From: Agroathelia rolfsii
Lineage: Eukaryota > Basidiomycota > Agaricomycetes > Amylocorticiales > Amylocorticiaceae
NCBI GenBank assembly: GCA_018343915.1
Contig: JABRWF010000003.1
Span: forward strand, 1,674,001-1,738,000
DNA: 64,000 bases
Direction: 5' to 3'
Shown here: in pieces, positions 37,066 to 49,459 of the stretch
Layout of the letters: every line of letters begins with the position of its first letter
Position numbering within the stretch: position 1 is the stretch's first letter
The notes under the pieces: model-generated
Seen by the model: the letters and a program-made list of their open reading frames with translations, nothing else
Database searches by the model: none
Told to the model about the DNA's origin: nothing
Translations under genes and position numbers: made by a program

Positions 37066-38266
37066 CTTTGAGGCGATGAGGGGGATAGAATGTGAGTGAT
37101 TAGCTGGCTAATCATCGATAATCGTTAAATACTTGGAGTTCAAATTACTGGTAGCTTCTCACAGACCCAAATAATATATTGAGTCCGGTTGCATCTTTCG
37201 GGGTATTGGAGACATGATGGAAATTTGAATTCAGCCGGGTGTTGGACGGACTTATCCTGTTGGCTCTGGAATGGAGTAGCTCATCGCAAAGAAGCAAATA
37301 ATATTAGATTATCGCTAAAATTATACACACACACGCCCAATAGAGTCAATATAGTTGTGGATGGTACTAATAAATTGATTGCTCAGGGGCTATGGGAAAG
37401 CAGCGGCATCCGCAATAGGCAGTGCAGCTGCTATTGTTAGGGACACGTTATTTTATCACAGAGACCTTATCGGTGGCTCACTACTAGCAACAACACAGGA
37501 TGGACTGTTCAATCGTGTAATAAATTTACAGGTTCAAACCGGTTGGATTCAATCTATCGACTGGCAAGATGAATTAGCCAGCCATTTGAGAAGAGGGTTG
37601 AGCACATAATTTCTCGTTTTTCGGATATATACCTCCCGTGGAAATAATGAATTACCCAGAGTCATGAATTCCAAGAGATCAAGCGATTACGGCATACTGA
37701 CAGTTCATATCGGCTACCTTATCATATTTTGGTGGTCTTGTATATATACCATCAAATGACTATAACTTGGCCGATAAAAATTATGAAGTATTGCAAGTGC
37801 CAGAACTTTATCTATGCCCCCAAAATGACTGCGGTGTCTCACGCAGGAGAAAATACTCCGGAAATCTTATAACTATTCCTATCTAATTTGCAATTTCTGC
37901 ATCTGTAAAATACATGCAGGCATTTCTCCGGACGTATTTCTCCTGATTCTCAAAGTATAATAGCCATTTGAGCCCCTACATTAGGAAATGATGAAAAAAT
38001 ATATTAAACCTGAGCCTTGAGTTGAACTTATAAAGCCATATATAGCCAATACAGTGCTATGTTAGCTAATGGCACTTTTATATAGCAGTATATTAACTAT
38101 ATAGCGCTACATAATCCCGAGCTGGGGTCAACTTCAATATAGATTTTTATTATTTCATGATGCTGCGTGCCTCAGAATACATTTGAGAGCCCGGCAAAGA
38201 TTATTTTCAGGCTCCACAATCTACCAAATATAGCAACTACAACTAACTCCAGTAAGCAAACTTGTA
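37066..38266. other. Boundary region between genes and transposon graveyard
   Basis: The left part should hold the promoter of P450 copy C. Two overlapping plus-strand frames (37,189-37,609) have no recognised motif. From about 37,950 the sequence becomes strongly AT-rich. Nothing else assigned. Confidence 0.45.
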
Positions 38267-38609
38267 TGTTACAAGTCACTTGTTGTATTATAAATTTATT
38301 TAGGATTTGTCACTATTTTTCCAATTTTTCTCTGATTTTTCTGTATTTTTTAGTATATAATATGTATATTATATAAGCAGATATTACATAAATACTTTGA
38401 TGACTAAGCAAGTCATATAATCAGTCATCATGTGACTGGCTATTATGTGACCACTAGTTATATGACTTATTATGTAAGCAGATCTAGAGCATAGGTCTGG
38501 ATTATGACACTATTATAGACTCACTATAGTGCAATATTGCATCATACTTAGCACCTCTGTGCACAAACCATATACTAGGTGCACAGACTAGGTAGAAATA
38601 GTATATAAC

Positions 38610-39498
38610 TATTGAACTATGGTAGTTCTTGGGTTGTATAGTATAGCTATATGCTAGCTCACAAGTTACCTATTATGAAGCAAACACTTACTTGTAGAGA
38701 AAAGTACAGGCTTGGGTTGTTTTCTAAGAATAGGCAAAGTTTCCTAGGTGAGAAGCAGTTAGTAACTATGCTATACTGAAGATAAGACTATAGCCAGTGT
38801 CTCTTTGAGACTACCTACTTGTTTTCCCTTGGGAAAGGCTTGTTCTCTTATCTTGTAGACTTAGTAAGTCTAGGGTAAAGTTAGTACCCTAGGAGCTAGT
38901 CTTATAGACTATTTAACTCACTATTTTTGAGTGAAATAACTTATATTTTACAGCTGATTTAGCTGGGGTTTATATACTATAAAATATTCTAATTTCTGAA
39001 GGATTTGTAAGCAATGTCTTTGCTTAAGTAATCTGCTTGGTAAGCAAAGAGCGTAAGGTTTATGCTGACAAATCCGCTCTGTAAGCTAAGTATAGTATTT
39101 GTAAGCAAATTGAATATTTGAATAAATAGGAAAGTGATATTAGTAATATATCTCAAATATTACTAATGTCTTTGAAGGTGATTACTAATTTATTTGTGTG
39201 ATTTATAAGCTGATTTATAATTACAATTGTGTATTAGTAAGTAAAGTGAATTGTTTAAACAAAAGATATTTAAAATGAATATTTAAATGAATTTTAAGAA
39301 ATGAATATTGAAATATAAATATATTTCGGAAATATTCAGAATAAAGTGAATGAATGATTGCTTTATATCTCCACAACTAATAGTTGTAAATTCTTGAAAT
39401 AAATAATAGTGATAGATGAGATATAAACTGATTTATTGAAGTATTCATTGAAATATTTAGAAAGATTGAATATATTGAAATATACATATCTTTCAACA
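38610..39498 (-). mobile_element. Solo LTR, family C (copy C1)
   Basis: An 889-base insert into an LTR-B copy, flanked by the 5-base target duplication ataac (38605-38609 and 39499-39503). Ends are tattgaac and ttcaaca; a tg-to-ta change at the first end explains the imperfect tg...ca termini. No internal coding region, so a solo LTR. Confidence 0.85.
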
Positions 39499-39628
39499 AT
39501 AACCTTGTAGTGTCTCTATCTAAAGACCCTAGATTTTGTTCTCTTTATCTTTAGGTAAGCACAAGTAGTGCTGTGTATTTAATTAGCTATTAACATAATA
39601 AAAACTTTGTGTTCAGAGTCTCTATCTC

Positions 39629-40229
39629 TGTTAAGTCTCGGACGGATGGAGATAGCAGAAAAGGGAAGGGATGGAGCGGAACGGAAGCGGAGATGGAGTG
39701 AACAGGAGTAGAGATAGGAGAGTGGATAGGAAAGGAGAGGGGTGACTAGACTTGGCCAAGATGTATATGTCAGGCCCTTGCCTAGTTGCAGTCCGGGACA
39801 GAAGTTAGACAGGAGAAGGGGAACTAAGTTGATTTCTAAACTGAGGTAGCTAGGTACATGCTAGGTCAGTATAAATACTATAGTAGCAGGAGGATACCAA
39901 GAGGAATAGAAATGAAGTGAGACAGAGAGTGGGAAACGGAATATGGGGTGCGAATAGGCCAAAACTATCTATGTGAACAAGGGTACCAGAACGTGTGGGG
40001 AAAATGATGGGAAAAAAGGATACGTGAGAAGAGGAAAAGACTCCGGGACTCCGGTCGGGTGCAGAGCAAGGGGTCGCTGGTTCCGATGCCCAAATTGCAG
40101 AGGGCGGAGAGCAGAAGTTGGGAGCCGGAGAGGTGTCTTTGGTTATTGGATGGTAGTAGGCAAGGGTAAGTAGGGACATGTTGGAAATGTCGGAGTGGAA
40201 GCCACTTGTGCGTGGAGGGGGTCGTGATA
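39629..40229 (-). mobile_element. Solo LTR-like insert, family F (GC-richer, younger)
   Basis: A 601-base insert with target duplication atctc (39624-39628 and 40230-40234). Read on the minus strand it starts tatcacgacc (probably from tgtcacgacc) and ends acttaaca. It keeps many CpG sites and a normal base composition, in contrast to everything around it, so it is probably a recent insertion. A 148-codon minus-strand frame inside (39850-40296) runs across the insert edge and is not taken as a gene. Confidence 0.7.
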
Positions 40230-40266
40230 ATCTCTCTCTCTCCCCTCTTCCTAAAAATCCCTTGGT

Positions 40267-40955
40267 GTCAAGAGTATACCTAACTCTTACTACCAAAACT
40301 CAACCAGTACCTATAAAAACCTCTGTAAGGTACAAGGTAGCTATCAAGAGTACACCTGCCTTTTACCACCAAAACTCAACCAGAGCCTATATTAACCCCT
40401 GTAAGGTATAGAGTAGCCTGTAATAGCTGTTTTATAACTCCCAAGGCCTGGGATACAAGGATGTACACACCTTGTGCATGGTCTCTACTATCACTCAAGA
40501 TGGAGCTTTACTGTCACCAAGTTTTACTCTAAGTCTACTAGACTTTCAAACAAGGTCTATAGGTAGGGCACCAACTTTCTTGTGTATGTAGATATATGTG
40601 CAGGGCATCTTAGCCTTGATAAATATAGGGCAAGCCTTTATTTACTTAGGTATACTGAGCACTATGTAATTTTGTATTATTGCAAATACAAATGGTCACT
40701 ACAAGGGCTAGACCTATCTTATACATGTACACAGAGACTGTACTAAGTACATCTCTACTATAAGCAGCACAAAGCACATTTACAACCTTCTAGCACTGAG
40801 CAGAGAGGATTTTAGAAAGGGGGAATAGAATGAGATAGGTGTTAAGAGTATACCTGCCTCTTTTTACTAAAACTCAACCAGAGCCTACAAAAACCTCTCT
40901 AAGGTGTGAGATAGCCTAAAATGGCTGTTTTACTTCTCCCAAGGCCTAGGATGTG
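40267..40955 (-). mobile_element. Fragments of two or three minus-strand LTR-B copies
   Basis: LTR-B starts are seen at about 40,269 (tgtcaagag), 40,342 (tatcaagag) and 40,841 (tgttaagag), each followed by the family's acctgc...actcaacca stretch. None is complete; they interrupt or truncate one another. The exact nesting is not resolved. Confidence 0.6.
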
Positions 40956-42771
40956 TGTTAAGGCTTATGCTCTTAACTACCTCAACAACAAAAGTGGCTT
41001 AAGCCTATACACTATACCAATATATTGTACCACTAATAAGTTGCACTTGTGTACTCTAAGTCTACAAGACTTTCTATAAGGGCCTACTATTTACTAATAA
41101 CATATAGAGAGTGCTTAGTAAGGGTCTTATACACTAGACTTTTAAGATACTTAGAGGCTTATCTTAAAGGGTATAAACCCTAAGTTTATATATTGCCCTT
41201 ATTTATTAGAGACTTAGTGTTAAGAGTACACTAGACTTTTATCACTAAAAACTCAACCAATGTCTATAGAAACCTCTCAAAGGTATGAGATAGGCAGTAA
41301 GGCCTTTTTTACTCTTCTTAGGACTTGGGATGCAAGAGTAGACATGCCTTGTGCACTGTCTTTGTTCTCACTCAACCCTGAGCTTGCTGATTACCAAGCT
41401 TTACTTTAGACTTGCTAAGTCTTTAAGCAAGGTCTACCATTGAGATGCAAAGTTTCTTGTGTATACAAATAGGCATGTAGGGTCTCTTAACCTTGATAAA
41501 TGCAGGGCAAGCCTTTGTTTACTTTAGGTGTACTAAGCACTATATATTTTGTAATCAACAACTGTAAATGGCTAGTATAAAGTATAAGCCTATCTTATAT
41601 AGTATATATATAGAGGAGCACAAAGCAACTTCTAAGCAACAGGTGGCATAGAGCACACCTATTAACTCCTAGCATAGAGCTAAGAGGATTTTGTATGGGA
41701 AAGAGGAGAGAGGGGGGATAGGACAGGCTCTATAAGCTAGAGAGTGAATGGACTCTAAAGACAAAGTTATATTATGTTAGTTAACTATTTAATACAAAGC
41801 ACTATTGTACTTACCTAAAGACAAAGAGAACAAATCTAGGGTCTTTAGGTAGAGGCACTACAGGGTTATATACTATTTCTACCTGGTCTGTGTACTGGTA
41901 CATAGTCTATACACAGAAGTACTAAGTATAATACAATATTGTACCATAGTGAGTCTATGATAGTATTGTGATCTAGACCTATACTCTAGACTTGTTACAT
42001 AATAAGTCACATGACTAGTGGTCACATAATAGCTAGTTATATAATGACTGATCATATGACTTTGCTTAGTTATCAAAGTACTTATATAATATTTGTTTAT
42101 GTAATATATATATTATATACCAAAAAATAGAGAAAAATCGGAGAAAAATCAGAAAAATAATGAAAAATCTTAAATAAATTTATAATACACAAGCAACTTG
42201 TAACACTTAGCAAAGAGGGGAAGGTATAAGGTGTAAGGCTTAAGATAGTCCTTATACAACCTAGAGGCTGACTAAATACACTAGGAGGGCAGAAGGGTGT
42301 ATGGGCTAGGATAATAAGCCTAAAGGCAAATTTTATTAGTAAACTATTTAGTACATACATTCTTACTTACCTGAAGACAAAAGGTCAAAGCTAAGGCCTT
42401 TAGGGAGTGTTATAGGGTCCATATATACTAGAATAAGGGCTGTGGAATAATCTATGCATAGCCTTTGGGAATAACAAGGAATGGTTAAAGATAGCACAAA
42501 TAGATGACTAAGTATAATGGTATGATTATTATATTATACTGACTAATCCAAGTCTAATAATATAATGGTCTAGACTTCTGCTTACTAATAGATACTGGTA
42601 AAAGGGTATTATGATGGCTGGTCATGTGACCAAGTATCATGTAACCAATTGCCCTTCAGAATATTTATAAAGAATAAATAAAGCATAGGAAATCAAGGAA
42701 AAATTGTAAAAATATGAGAAAAATATGAAAATTTAGAGAAAAATCAGGAGAGTCTAGGTGTACCTATAACA
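40956..42771 (-). mobile_element. 3' LTR (family A) of the chromovirus, with a nested LTR-B
   Basis: Minus-strand LTR whose first bases, tgttatagg (ending 42,771), lie directly next to the chromovirus coding remnant and a purine tract (gaagggggggtga). This identifies LTR-A as the LTR of that chromovirus. The other end, tgttaaggc, is at 40,956. LTR-B copy 41218-42205 is inserted in it; without that the LTR is about 823 bases. Confidence 0.8.
41218..42205 (-). mobile_element. Solo LTR, family B (copy B1)
   Basis: 988 bases, tgttaagag to cttgtaaca, inserted in LTR-A with target duplication cttag (41213-41217 and 42206-42210). This is the least interrupted copy and gives the reference for the family. 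No coding content. Confidence 0.88.
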
Positions 42772-44010
42772 TCACCCCCCCTTCTAAGGGACATTCCCCT
42801 AGAATTGCCTAAGTCCAAAATACCATAAATCTATAACCAAAGTCTTAACTTGTGTTAGATTCTCCACTTTATAGAAGGGTAGCTTATCAAAGGTAGTTGC
42901 TGAAATCCTTCTTGAGGCACTTGGGTTTTCTTTATAGAATTAGGTAATAAGCCTTTTTGCATGTATATCTTTGACAAATTCCCAACTCTCTTCTCCTGGG
43001 TAATCCTTGTATTCTACTAAGAACTACAGCTTTTTCCATCTTCCATATAGTCAAGTATCTCTAATACATGAGACTTCCTATTCTTCCTCTCCTTCTACTT
43101 CCACTGGTGGGGGTTCTTCTAGGGTTCTTCCCAGAATCTTACTTTCTTGGTAGGGTTGTAAAAGATTTACATGGAAGACATTGTGCACATGCTAATTCTT
43201 AAGGATATTAACTTTGTAGTTTGATTCCCTAATTCTTTTAATTACCTTATAGAGGCTTTGCTTTTTAAGGCTTAGTTTCCTACTTGGTTGTTTGGCAAAC
43301 TTGATATTTTGTACATTAAGCTAGATTCTTGCTCTAGGTTCTAACTATGGGAAGCTTTTTTTTGTTTTAGTCATAATATTGCTTTATGGTTTCCACTATT
43401 TTTCCTAGAGCTGCCTGGGCTTCCTCCTATATATCTTTTAGATTTCCTAACTAATCCTATACTCCTATTGTCTTGACCTAGGGTTGAGGAAGGATTTCTA
43501 TTTTAGGTATAAAACCATAGTTTAGCTCAAAGGGGGTAAACCCTGTAGCTGAACTTTGTTGTTGGTTTAATGCAAATTCTACAATTCCTAGATTCTCTGC
43601 CTAGTTTGTTTGTTATTAGTTTGAGTAAATCCATAAATAGGTTTCAATTTCTTGATTTAGCCTTTCTGTTTATCTATTACTTTATGGATGATAAGCTATA
43701 GATAGGGCTGTTTTGATTTCTAATTTCCAGTGTATTTCTCTTATAACCTAACTTATAAACTGGGGTCCCCTATCTGTGGTCTAGATCTTTAGTATTCTGT
43801 ATAGCTTGAATATGTTTTTTAGATATAATTCTGCTACTTCTACTATAGTCACTGTTTTAACGGTTGGGATTAAATGATATATCTTAGTAAGTTTGTCTAT
43901 TACTACTAAGATAGAGTTAAATTCTCCAGACTGAAGTAACTTTACAATTATATCTACCATAATGTGTTTCTAGGGTTTTGCAGCATAGACAGTGGCTGAA
44001 ATAATATAGA
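42772..44010 (-). mobile_element. Degenerate Ty3/gypsy chromovirus 3' region (integrase core + chromodomain)
   Basis: Minus-strand translation shows an rve integrase core: HIMVDIIVKLLQSGEFNSIL, TDRGPQF, then IVEFALNQQQSSATGFTPFE. Further on (about 42,940-43,090) a chromodomain relic is readable: FLVEYKDYPGEESWEFVKDI. This places it among chromodomain-bearing chromoviruses, which target heterochromatin in fungi. Many stops interrupt the frame; those checked (tag for cag, tga for cga) are C-to-T changes. The 5' part (gag, protease, RT) is missing, cut off near 44,010 by other LTR-like sequence. Non-functional. Confidence 0.85.
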
Positions 44011-44017
44011 GGGGGGT

Positions 44018-44962
44018 TGTATAATAACCCTAGTTATATTATATTATAGACACAATAGCATTTACTCATGTCTACCAAGTATACACTTATGTTTACCAAG
44101 TATGATGACTTGGACAAGTATACTAGTATTTTTTGTATTTTTATTACAAATATACCATTATTTTTCTTGTATTTTTACAATTTTTCTACAACAAGTTATA
44201 AGGAAAATATTTTGCAGGCAACGTCTTGTAATATGTGACTAAAATATGTTAGCCCTATATAATAGGAGCATTTATGATAAGAATATATTAGGAAGGCAGA
44301 GTCTAGATCATTCCTTTTCATCAAAAGATCTAGGCTTAGAAATCAGGGTTATTCCTATCACTATATAATTACTAAGGAGTACTAGACTCATCATTCCAAT
44401 TAGTTGCTCATTGGACTTAGTCAGAAAGTACTGCCCCATGATATTTTTAGACTTTGGCTTACTTACCCTAGCTATACATAGACCCTTAGGGCTGTATATA
44501 GGCCTTTGTTTTTAGTATAAATATACCCCTATAGCCCTTACCTAAACTTTAGCTTTAACTTCCTTATCTTTAGGTAAGAGCACCCCTCCTCTTTATGTAT
44601 TAAATACTACTATTAAACTAATATATTCTTGCCTTTAGGCTTGTATACGTCCTAGCCTACCTCCCTCTCTCTTATTTACTTATTAAGTATAAGGCCTGTA
44701 GGGCATCTTAGTAAGGATATCCATACCAGCCCTTGTATAAGGGACAAGAATAAGACCTAGAAGTCCTTAATAAACCAGAGGCATTTGTGTGTAAACTCAA
44801 ATCTACTTCATTATAGTCAAGGCAGAAAAAGACCTTGTAGTTGCTTTTATAGATATAGAGAGCTAAGCTGCTTCACTCAAGTATAAGAAACTTCAAATAT
44901 TATCAGATATAAAGCAAAGGTTATAGAGAAAGCATTTATGCTTAGAGTACCAATCACCTAGC
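44018..44962 (+). mobile_element. Probable LTR-like sequence, partly related to family E
   Basis: The first 100 bases resemble the start of LTR-E (atagcattta, accaagtatac stretches). The remainder has the general layout of the other LTRs here (TATA-like stretch, then a tctttaggtaag segment near 44,570). No target duplication found; assignment uncertain. Confidence 0.4.
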
Positions 44963-45417
44963 CTAGTTGTTACAAGTCGATCTATGTACTATAAATTTAT
45001 TTAGAATTTCTTATTATTTTTCCAAATTTTTCCTAATTTTTCTTGATTTTTTGGTATATAATATATATATATATTATAAGCAGATATTATATAAGCACTC
45101 TGATGACTAAGCAAGTCATGTAACTAGTTATCATGTGACTGGCCCTCATGTAACCACTAGTTATATAAGATATTATGTAAGTAAGGCCTAGAGCATAGGT
45201 CTAGACTATAATATCATCATAGACTTATTATGGTGTAATATCACATTATACTTAGCATTACCATGCACAGACCATGTACCAAGTGCACCGACCAGGTAGA
45301 ATTAGTATATAACCCTGTAGTGTTTTTACCTAAAGACCCCAGATTCATTCTCTTTGTCTTTAGGTAAGCATAAGTAGTGCTTTGTATTTAATAGTTAGCT
45401 AATATAATAACACTTTG

Positions 45418-46113
45418 TATCAGGGGTTGATCTTTTGAATTTTTCACTTTCTTTGATTTTTCATCATTTTATTTGATTTTGTAGATTAGTATTTTGCTTA
45501 CTATACTTGCAATTCTTCTTAGATCAAGATCTTACTTTTTAGGGTCTATTTGGTACTGTTCCTTTACCTTATTTTCTATTCTGATCTTCTTATCTCTTGG
45601 TTGATCTCCTTAGTTTTGCATTTTACTGTACATGTCTTCATTTCTTTACTTTGTGGCTGATATAGCTGCACTTTCATGCTCCTCTTCAATATTGAGACTC
45701 AGCTACTGTATAGTTCATATACATACTTAAGGCTGGCTATCCTAGAAAATGCCTCTCTAGTTTAGACCACTCTGTTCACCACTCAGTGTTCTTTGCTCAA
45801 TCCACTCTTTTACTTTCTTATGACTTAGTGATGATGATGCTGGCTCACTCTGGCTTATGTTCTTTGTCTATGCATTCAGGAAAGGCTGTGGGCTCTAATA
45901 ATCAGTGAGGGATAGAATATTCTAAAAGCCTGCTCTGTTAGGGACATAGGTATGTAAAGTCCTATGATGATTGGCATTTATTAGCCCTTGCCAGAGGTAT
46001 TCCTACTATGTTATATTTCTCAGTTTCCCACCACCTTCTCATTACTCCTTATCCCCCCCCCCTTTTATGGTTGTTTAGAGTGGTTGGTCATGGCTTCTAG
46101 CTATGCCCTAATA
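45418..46113 (+). mobile_element. Solo LTR, family D (copy D1)
   Basis: 696 bases with target duplication ctttg (45413-45417 and 46114-46118), inserted in LTR-B2. Ends tatcagggg and gccctaata are both explained by tg-to-ta / ca-to-ta transitions relative to copy D2. Orientation is arbitrary because no coding parent was seen. Confidence 0.85.
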
Positions 46114-46135
46114 CTTTGTCTTCAGAGTCCCTATC

Positions 46136-46991
46136 TGTCATGGGTACACCCAGACTCTCCTAATTTTTCTTTATTTTCCTGTATTTTTCTTGTATTTTTA
46201 CAATTTTTCTTAGACTTTCTACACATTATTTATTCATAATAGACAGCCTAGGACAATTAGTTACAGAGTACTTAGTTATATGATTGGCTATTATTATATC
46301 TTTGTACCAGTACCTATTAGTAAACAGAGTCTAGACCCTTCTAGTTCCTTCCAAGTCTAGACTCTTGATCAATCAGCTAATGATGCAATGATTATACTAT
46401 CATGCTCAGTTATCTATTTGTACTATATTTAGCATTCCTTTCTATTTCTGTCTCTGTACACAGACTATTCAGAAGTGTACAGACCACCCCTGAAACTTAT
46501 ACAAAGACCCTATAACACTCCCTGAAGGCCTTAGCTTTGACCTTTTGCCTTCAGGTGAGTAAATAAGCATGTATATCTCTCTTTACTATTTACTAATATA
46601 TTTGCCTTTAGGCTCATTGTCCTAGCCCTCTCACCCTTGCCCTCCCTTTGTGCCTTATCAGCCTAAGAGTTGTATAAGGACCTAAGCAAGCTATAGAATA
46701 GGCTATATTGCCTATCTCTCCCTCTCTATATTAAGTCCCTTAATAAATCAGGGCAAAGTGTCACTTAGGGTTATTACCCTCTAAGAAAGAATCTAAGCAT
46801 CTTAGAGTGTTTAGCACTCCCTTCTTTACTAAGCAAGCAGTAACAAGTTATTAGCCAATAGTAGCCTTTGGTGGAAAGTCTTCTAGACTTGGAGTACACC
46901 TTTGGGACCTAGTAGCAGTACATTGTTCTGTTTGTGGTATAGGTAGAGGTCACCTCTTTTGTTTAGATAGTTAAGAGCATGAGCCTTGACA
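46136..46991 (+). mobile_element. Solo LTR, family A (copy A1)
   Basis: 856 bases, tgtcatggg to ccttgaca, with target duplication ctatc (46131-46135 and 46992-46996), inserted in LTR-B2. Same family as the chromovirus LTR at 40956-42771, opposite strand. Confidence 0.9.
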
Positions 46992-47495
46992 CTATCTCCT
47001 CTCTCTCCCTCTCTCTAAAAAATCCTCTGCACTTTATATTAAGAGGTTATAAGTATGCTCAGTGCTGCTTATAGTAGGAGTTTGCTTTATACTACTCCTG
47101 TGTGTATACATAAGATAGGTCCAGCCCTTGTGGTGACTATTTGTATCCGCAATAACACAACCTACATAGTACTTAGTGCATCTAAGCAAGCAAGGACTCT
47201 GCTCTAAGCTTATTGTAGTTAAGATACTCTACACCCCTATTAGCATACACAAGACCTTTGATACTGTGACAGTAGACTTTGCTTGAAAGTTCAGTGAACT
47301 AGAAGTAAAGCTTAGTGACTGGAATACTCTAAAGTGAGTGACAGTTAAGACAAGGCACAAGGCATATATACCTGCATATCCCAGGCCTTGGGAGTTGTAA
47401 AACAGCTATTATAGGCTACCTTGTATCTTAGAGAGGTTTACATAGGCACTGATTGAGTTTTAGTGGCAAGAAGCAGGTGTGCTCTTGATACTAGT

Positions 47496-47889
47496 ATAGT
47501 GACTAAGAAGTTTTCTTTTATAAGGGTAGATTAACAGGAGCATATGGGTAACTAAATAAGACCAAACAAATAATATATATAAAAGGAGTCTTGCAACCCT
47601 CCCTTATATTTTTGAGAGGGTTTTATTGTTTAGTTATGTCAAGAGTATAAGCTTTCATATTAGATCAAAGCTAAAACCTAACTACTATTGAGCTTAGCTC
47701 TAGTATACAGTAGATTCACTGTAATTAGCATAAGCAAAGGAATTAAAAATTTTACATACATTTTCATCTGTCAAAACTTGTCTAGTCTTAAGCTATTTAT
47801 AGAAGCAATTAGTTGGGATCTAATACCTAATTTTAACCCATTCAGATTTAGGCTTGAGAGTATCTGTACTTCTAGGGAAATCTAGTGTT
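47496..47889. other. Unassigned AT-rich sequence
   Basis: Lies between LTR-B2 and LTR-C2. No domain recognised; the small plus-strand frame at 47,688-47,885 has no motif. Possibly part of the older element into which both LTRs were inserted. Confidence 0.35.
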
Positions 47890-47894
47890 GTTAC

Positions 47895-49459
47895 TCTTGA
47901 ACTTTTGTAGTTCTTGAGTTGTATAGTGTGGCTATATACTAGCTCACAAGTTATCAGTTATAAAGCAGATACTTACTTGTATAAAAAGTGTAGGCTTTGG
48001 ATTGTTCCTAAGATAAGGCAAGGTGTCAGGGCATGACTAGAAGCCATGACCAACCACTCCAAACAACCATAAAAGGGGGGGAGGTAAGGAGTAATGAGAA
48101 GGTGGTGGGAAACTGAGAAATATAACATAGTGGGAATACCCCTGGCAAGGGCTAATAAATGCCAATCATCATAGAACTTTACATACCTGTGTCCCTAACA
48201 GAGCAGGCTTTTGGGATATCCTATCCCTCACTGATTATTAGAGCCCACAGCCTTTCCTGAGTGCATAGACAAAGAACATAAGCTAGAGTGAGCTAGCATT
48301 ATCATCACTAAGTCATAAGAAAGTAAAAGAGTGGATTGAGCAAAGAATACTAAGTAGTGAACAGAGTGGTCTGAACTAGAGAAGCATTCTCTAGGACAGC
48401 CAGCCTTAAGTATGTATATGAACTATACAGTAGCTGAGTCTCAATATTGAAGAGGAGCATGAAATTGCAGCTACATCAGCCATAAAGTGAAGAAATGAAG
48501 ACATGTACAGTAAAATGCAAAACTAAGGAGATCAACCAAGAGATAAGAAGATCAGAATAGAAAATAAGGTAAAGAAACAGTACCAAATAGACCCTAAAAA
48601 GTAAGATCTTGATCCAAGAAGAATTGCAAGTACAGTAAGCAAAATACTAATCTATAAAATAAAATAAAATAATGAAAAATCAAAGAAAGTGAAAAATTCA
48701 AAAGATCAACCCCTAACACAAGGTTTCCTAGAATGGGAAGCAATTAGTAACTCTGCTATACTGAAGATAAAATTATAGCTGGTGTCCCTTTGAGACTACC
48801 TACTTATTTTCCCTTGGGAAAGGCTTGTAATCTTTATCTTGTAGACTTGATAAGTCTAGGGTGAAGTTAGTACCCTAGGAGCTAGTCTTGTAGACTATTT
48901 AACTCACTATTTTTGAGTGAAATAACTTATATTTTATAGCTGATTTAGCTGGGGTTTATATACTATAAAATATTCTAATTTCTGAAGGATTTATAAGCAA
49001 TGTCTTTGCTTAAGTAATCTACTTGGTAAGCAAAGAGTATATAGTTTATACTGAAAAATCCGCTCTGTAAGCTAAGTATAGTATTTGTAAGCAAATTGAA
49101 TATTTGAATGAATAGGAAAGTGATATTAGTAATATATCTTAGATATTACTAATGTCTTTAATGGTGATTACTAATATATTTATGTGATTTATAAGCTGAT
49201 TTATAATCACAATTGTGTATTAGTAAGAAAAGTGAATTGTTTGAACAAAAGATATTTACAATGAATATTGAAATATGAATATATTTTGGAAATGTTCATA
49301 ATAAAGTAAATGAACAAATTGCTTTATATCTTCACAACTAATAGTTGTAAATTCTTGAAATAAATAACAGTGATAGATAAGATATAAACTAATTCATTGA
49401 AGTGTTTATTGGAATATTTAGAAAGATTTGATATATTGAAATATATATATCTTTCAATA
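47895..49459 (-). mobile_element. Solo LTR, family C (copy C2), containing LTR-D
   Basis: Runs tcttgaac to ctttcaata, with target duplication gttac at 47890-47894 and gttat at 49460-49464 (one C-to-T difference). LTR-D copy 48024-48718 is inside; without it the length is about 865, like copy C1. Extended identity with C1 (for example the gatatgtctttgcttaag-like segment) is obvious by eye. Confidence 0.82.
48024..48718 (-). mobile_element. Solo LTR, family D (copy D2)
   Basis: 695 bases, tgtcagggc to cccctaaca, with target duplication caagg (48019-48023 and 48719-48723), inserted in LTR-C2. It is the reverse complement of copy D1 and retains intact tg...ca ends. Confidence 0.9.

Larger units (their letters stand above)
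38267..40266 (+). mobile_element. Partial LTR of family B, interrupted by two other LTRs
   Basis: Starts tgttacaagtcac and follows the LTR-B consensus visible in the full copies at 41218-42205 and 44968-47490. It is interrupted by LTR-C (38610-39498) and LTR-F (39629-40229), each with its own target-site duplication. The right end breaks off near aaaaatccctt, where an opposite-strand LTR-B start abuts it. Orientation is inferred from layout shared with LTR-A. Confidence 0.75.
44968..47490 (+). mobile_element. Solo LTR, family B (copy B2), containing LTR-D and LTR-A
   Basis: Starts tgttacaag and ends gctcttgata, with target duplication ctagt (44963-44967 and 47491-47495). Two later insertions lie inside: LTR-D at 45418-46113 and LTR-A at 46136-46991. 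Removing them with their duplications leaves about 961 bases, matching the family length. The final ca has become ta. Confidence 0.88.

Noticed and set aside
37189..37609. Two overlapping plus-strand frames upstream of P450 copy C
   Set aside because: No domain; the frames conflict with each other; not supportable as a gene.
39850..40296. 148-codon minus-strand frame with a hydrophobic end
   Set aside because: It crosses the edge of the LTR-F insert and its target duplication, so it is a chance frame in a mobile element.
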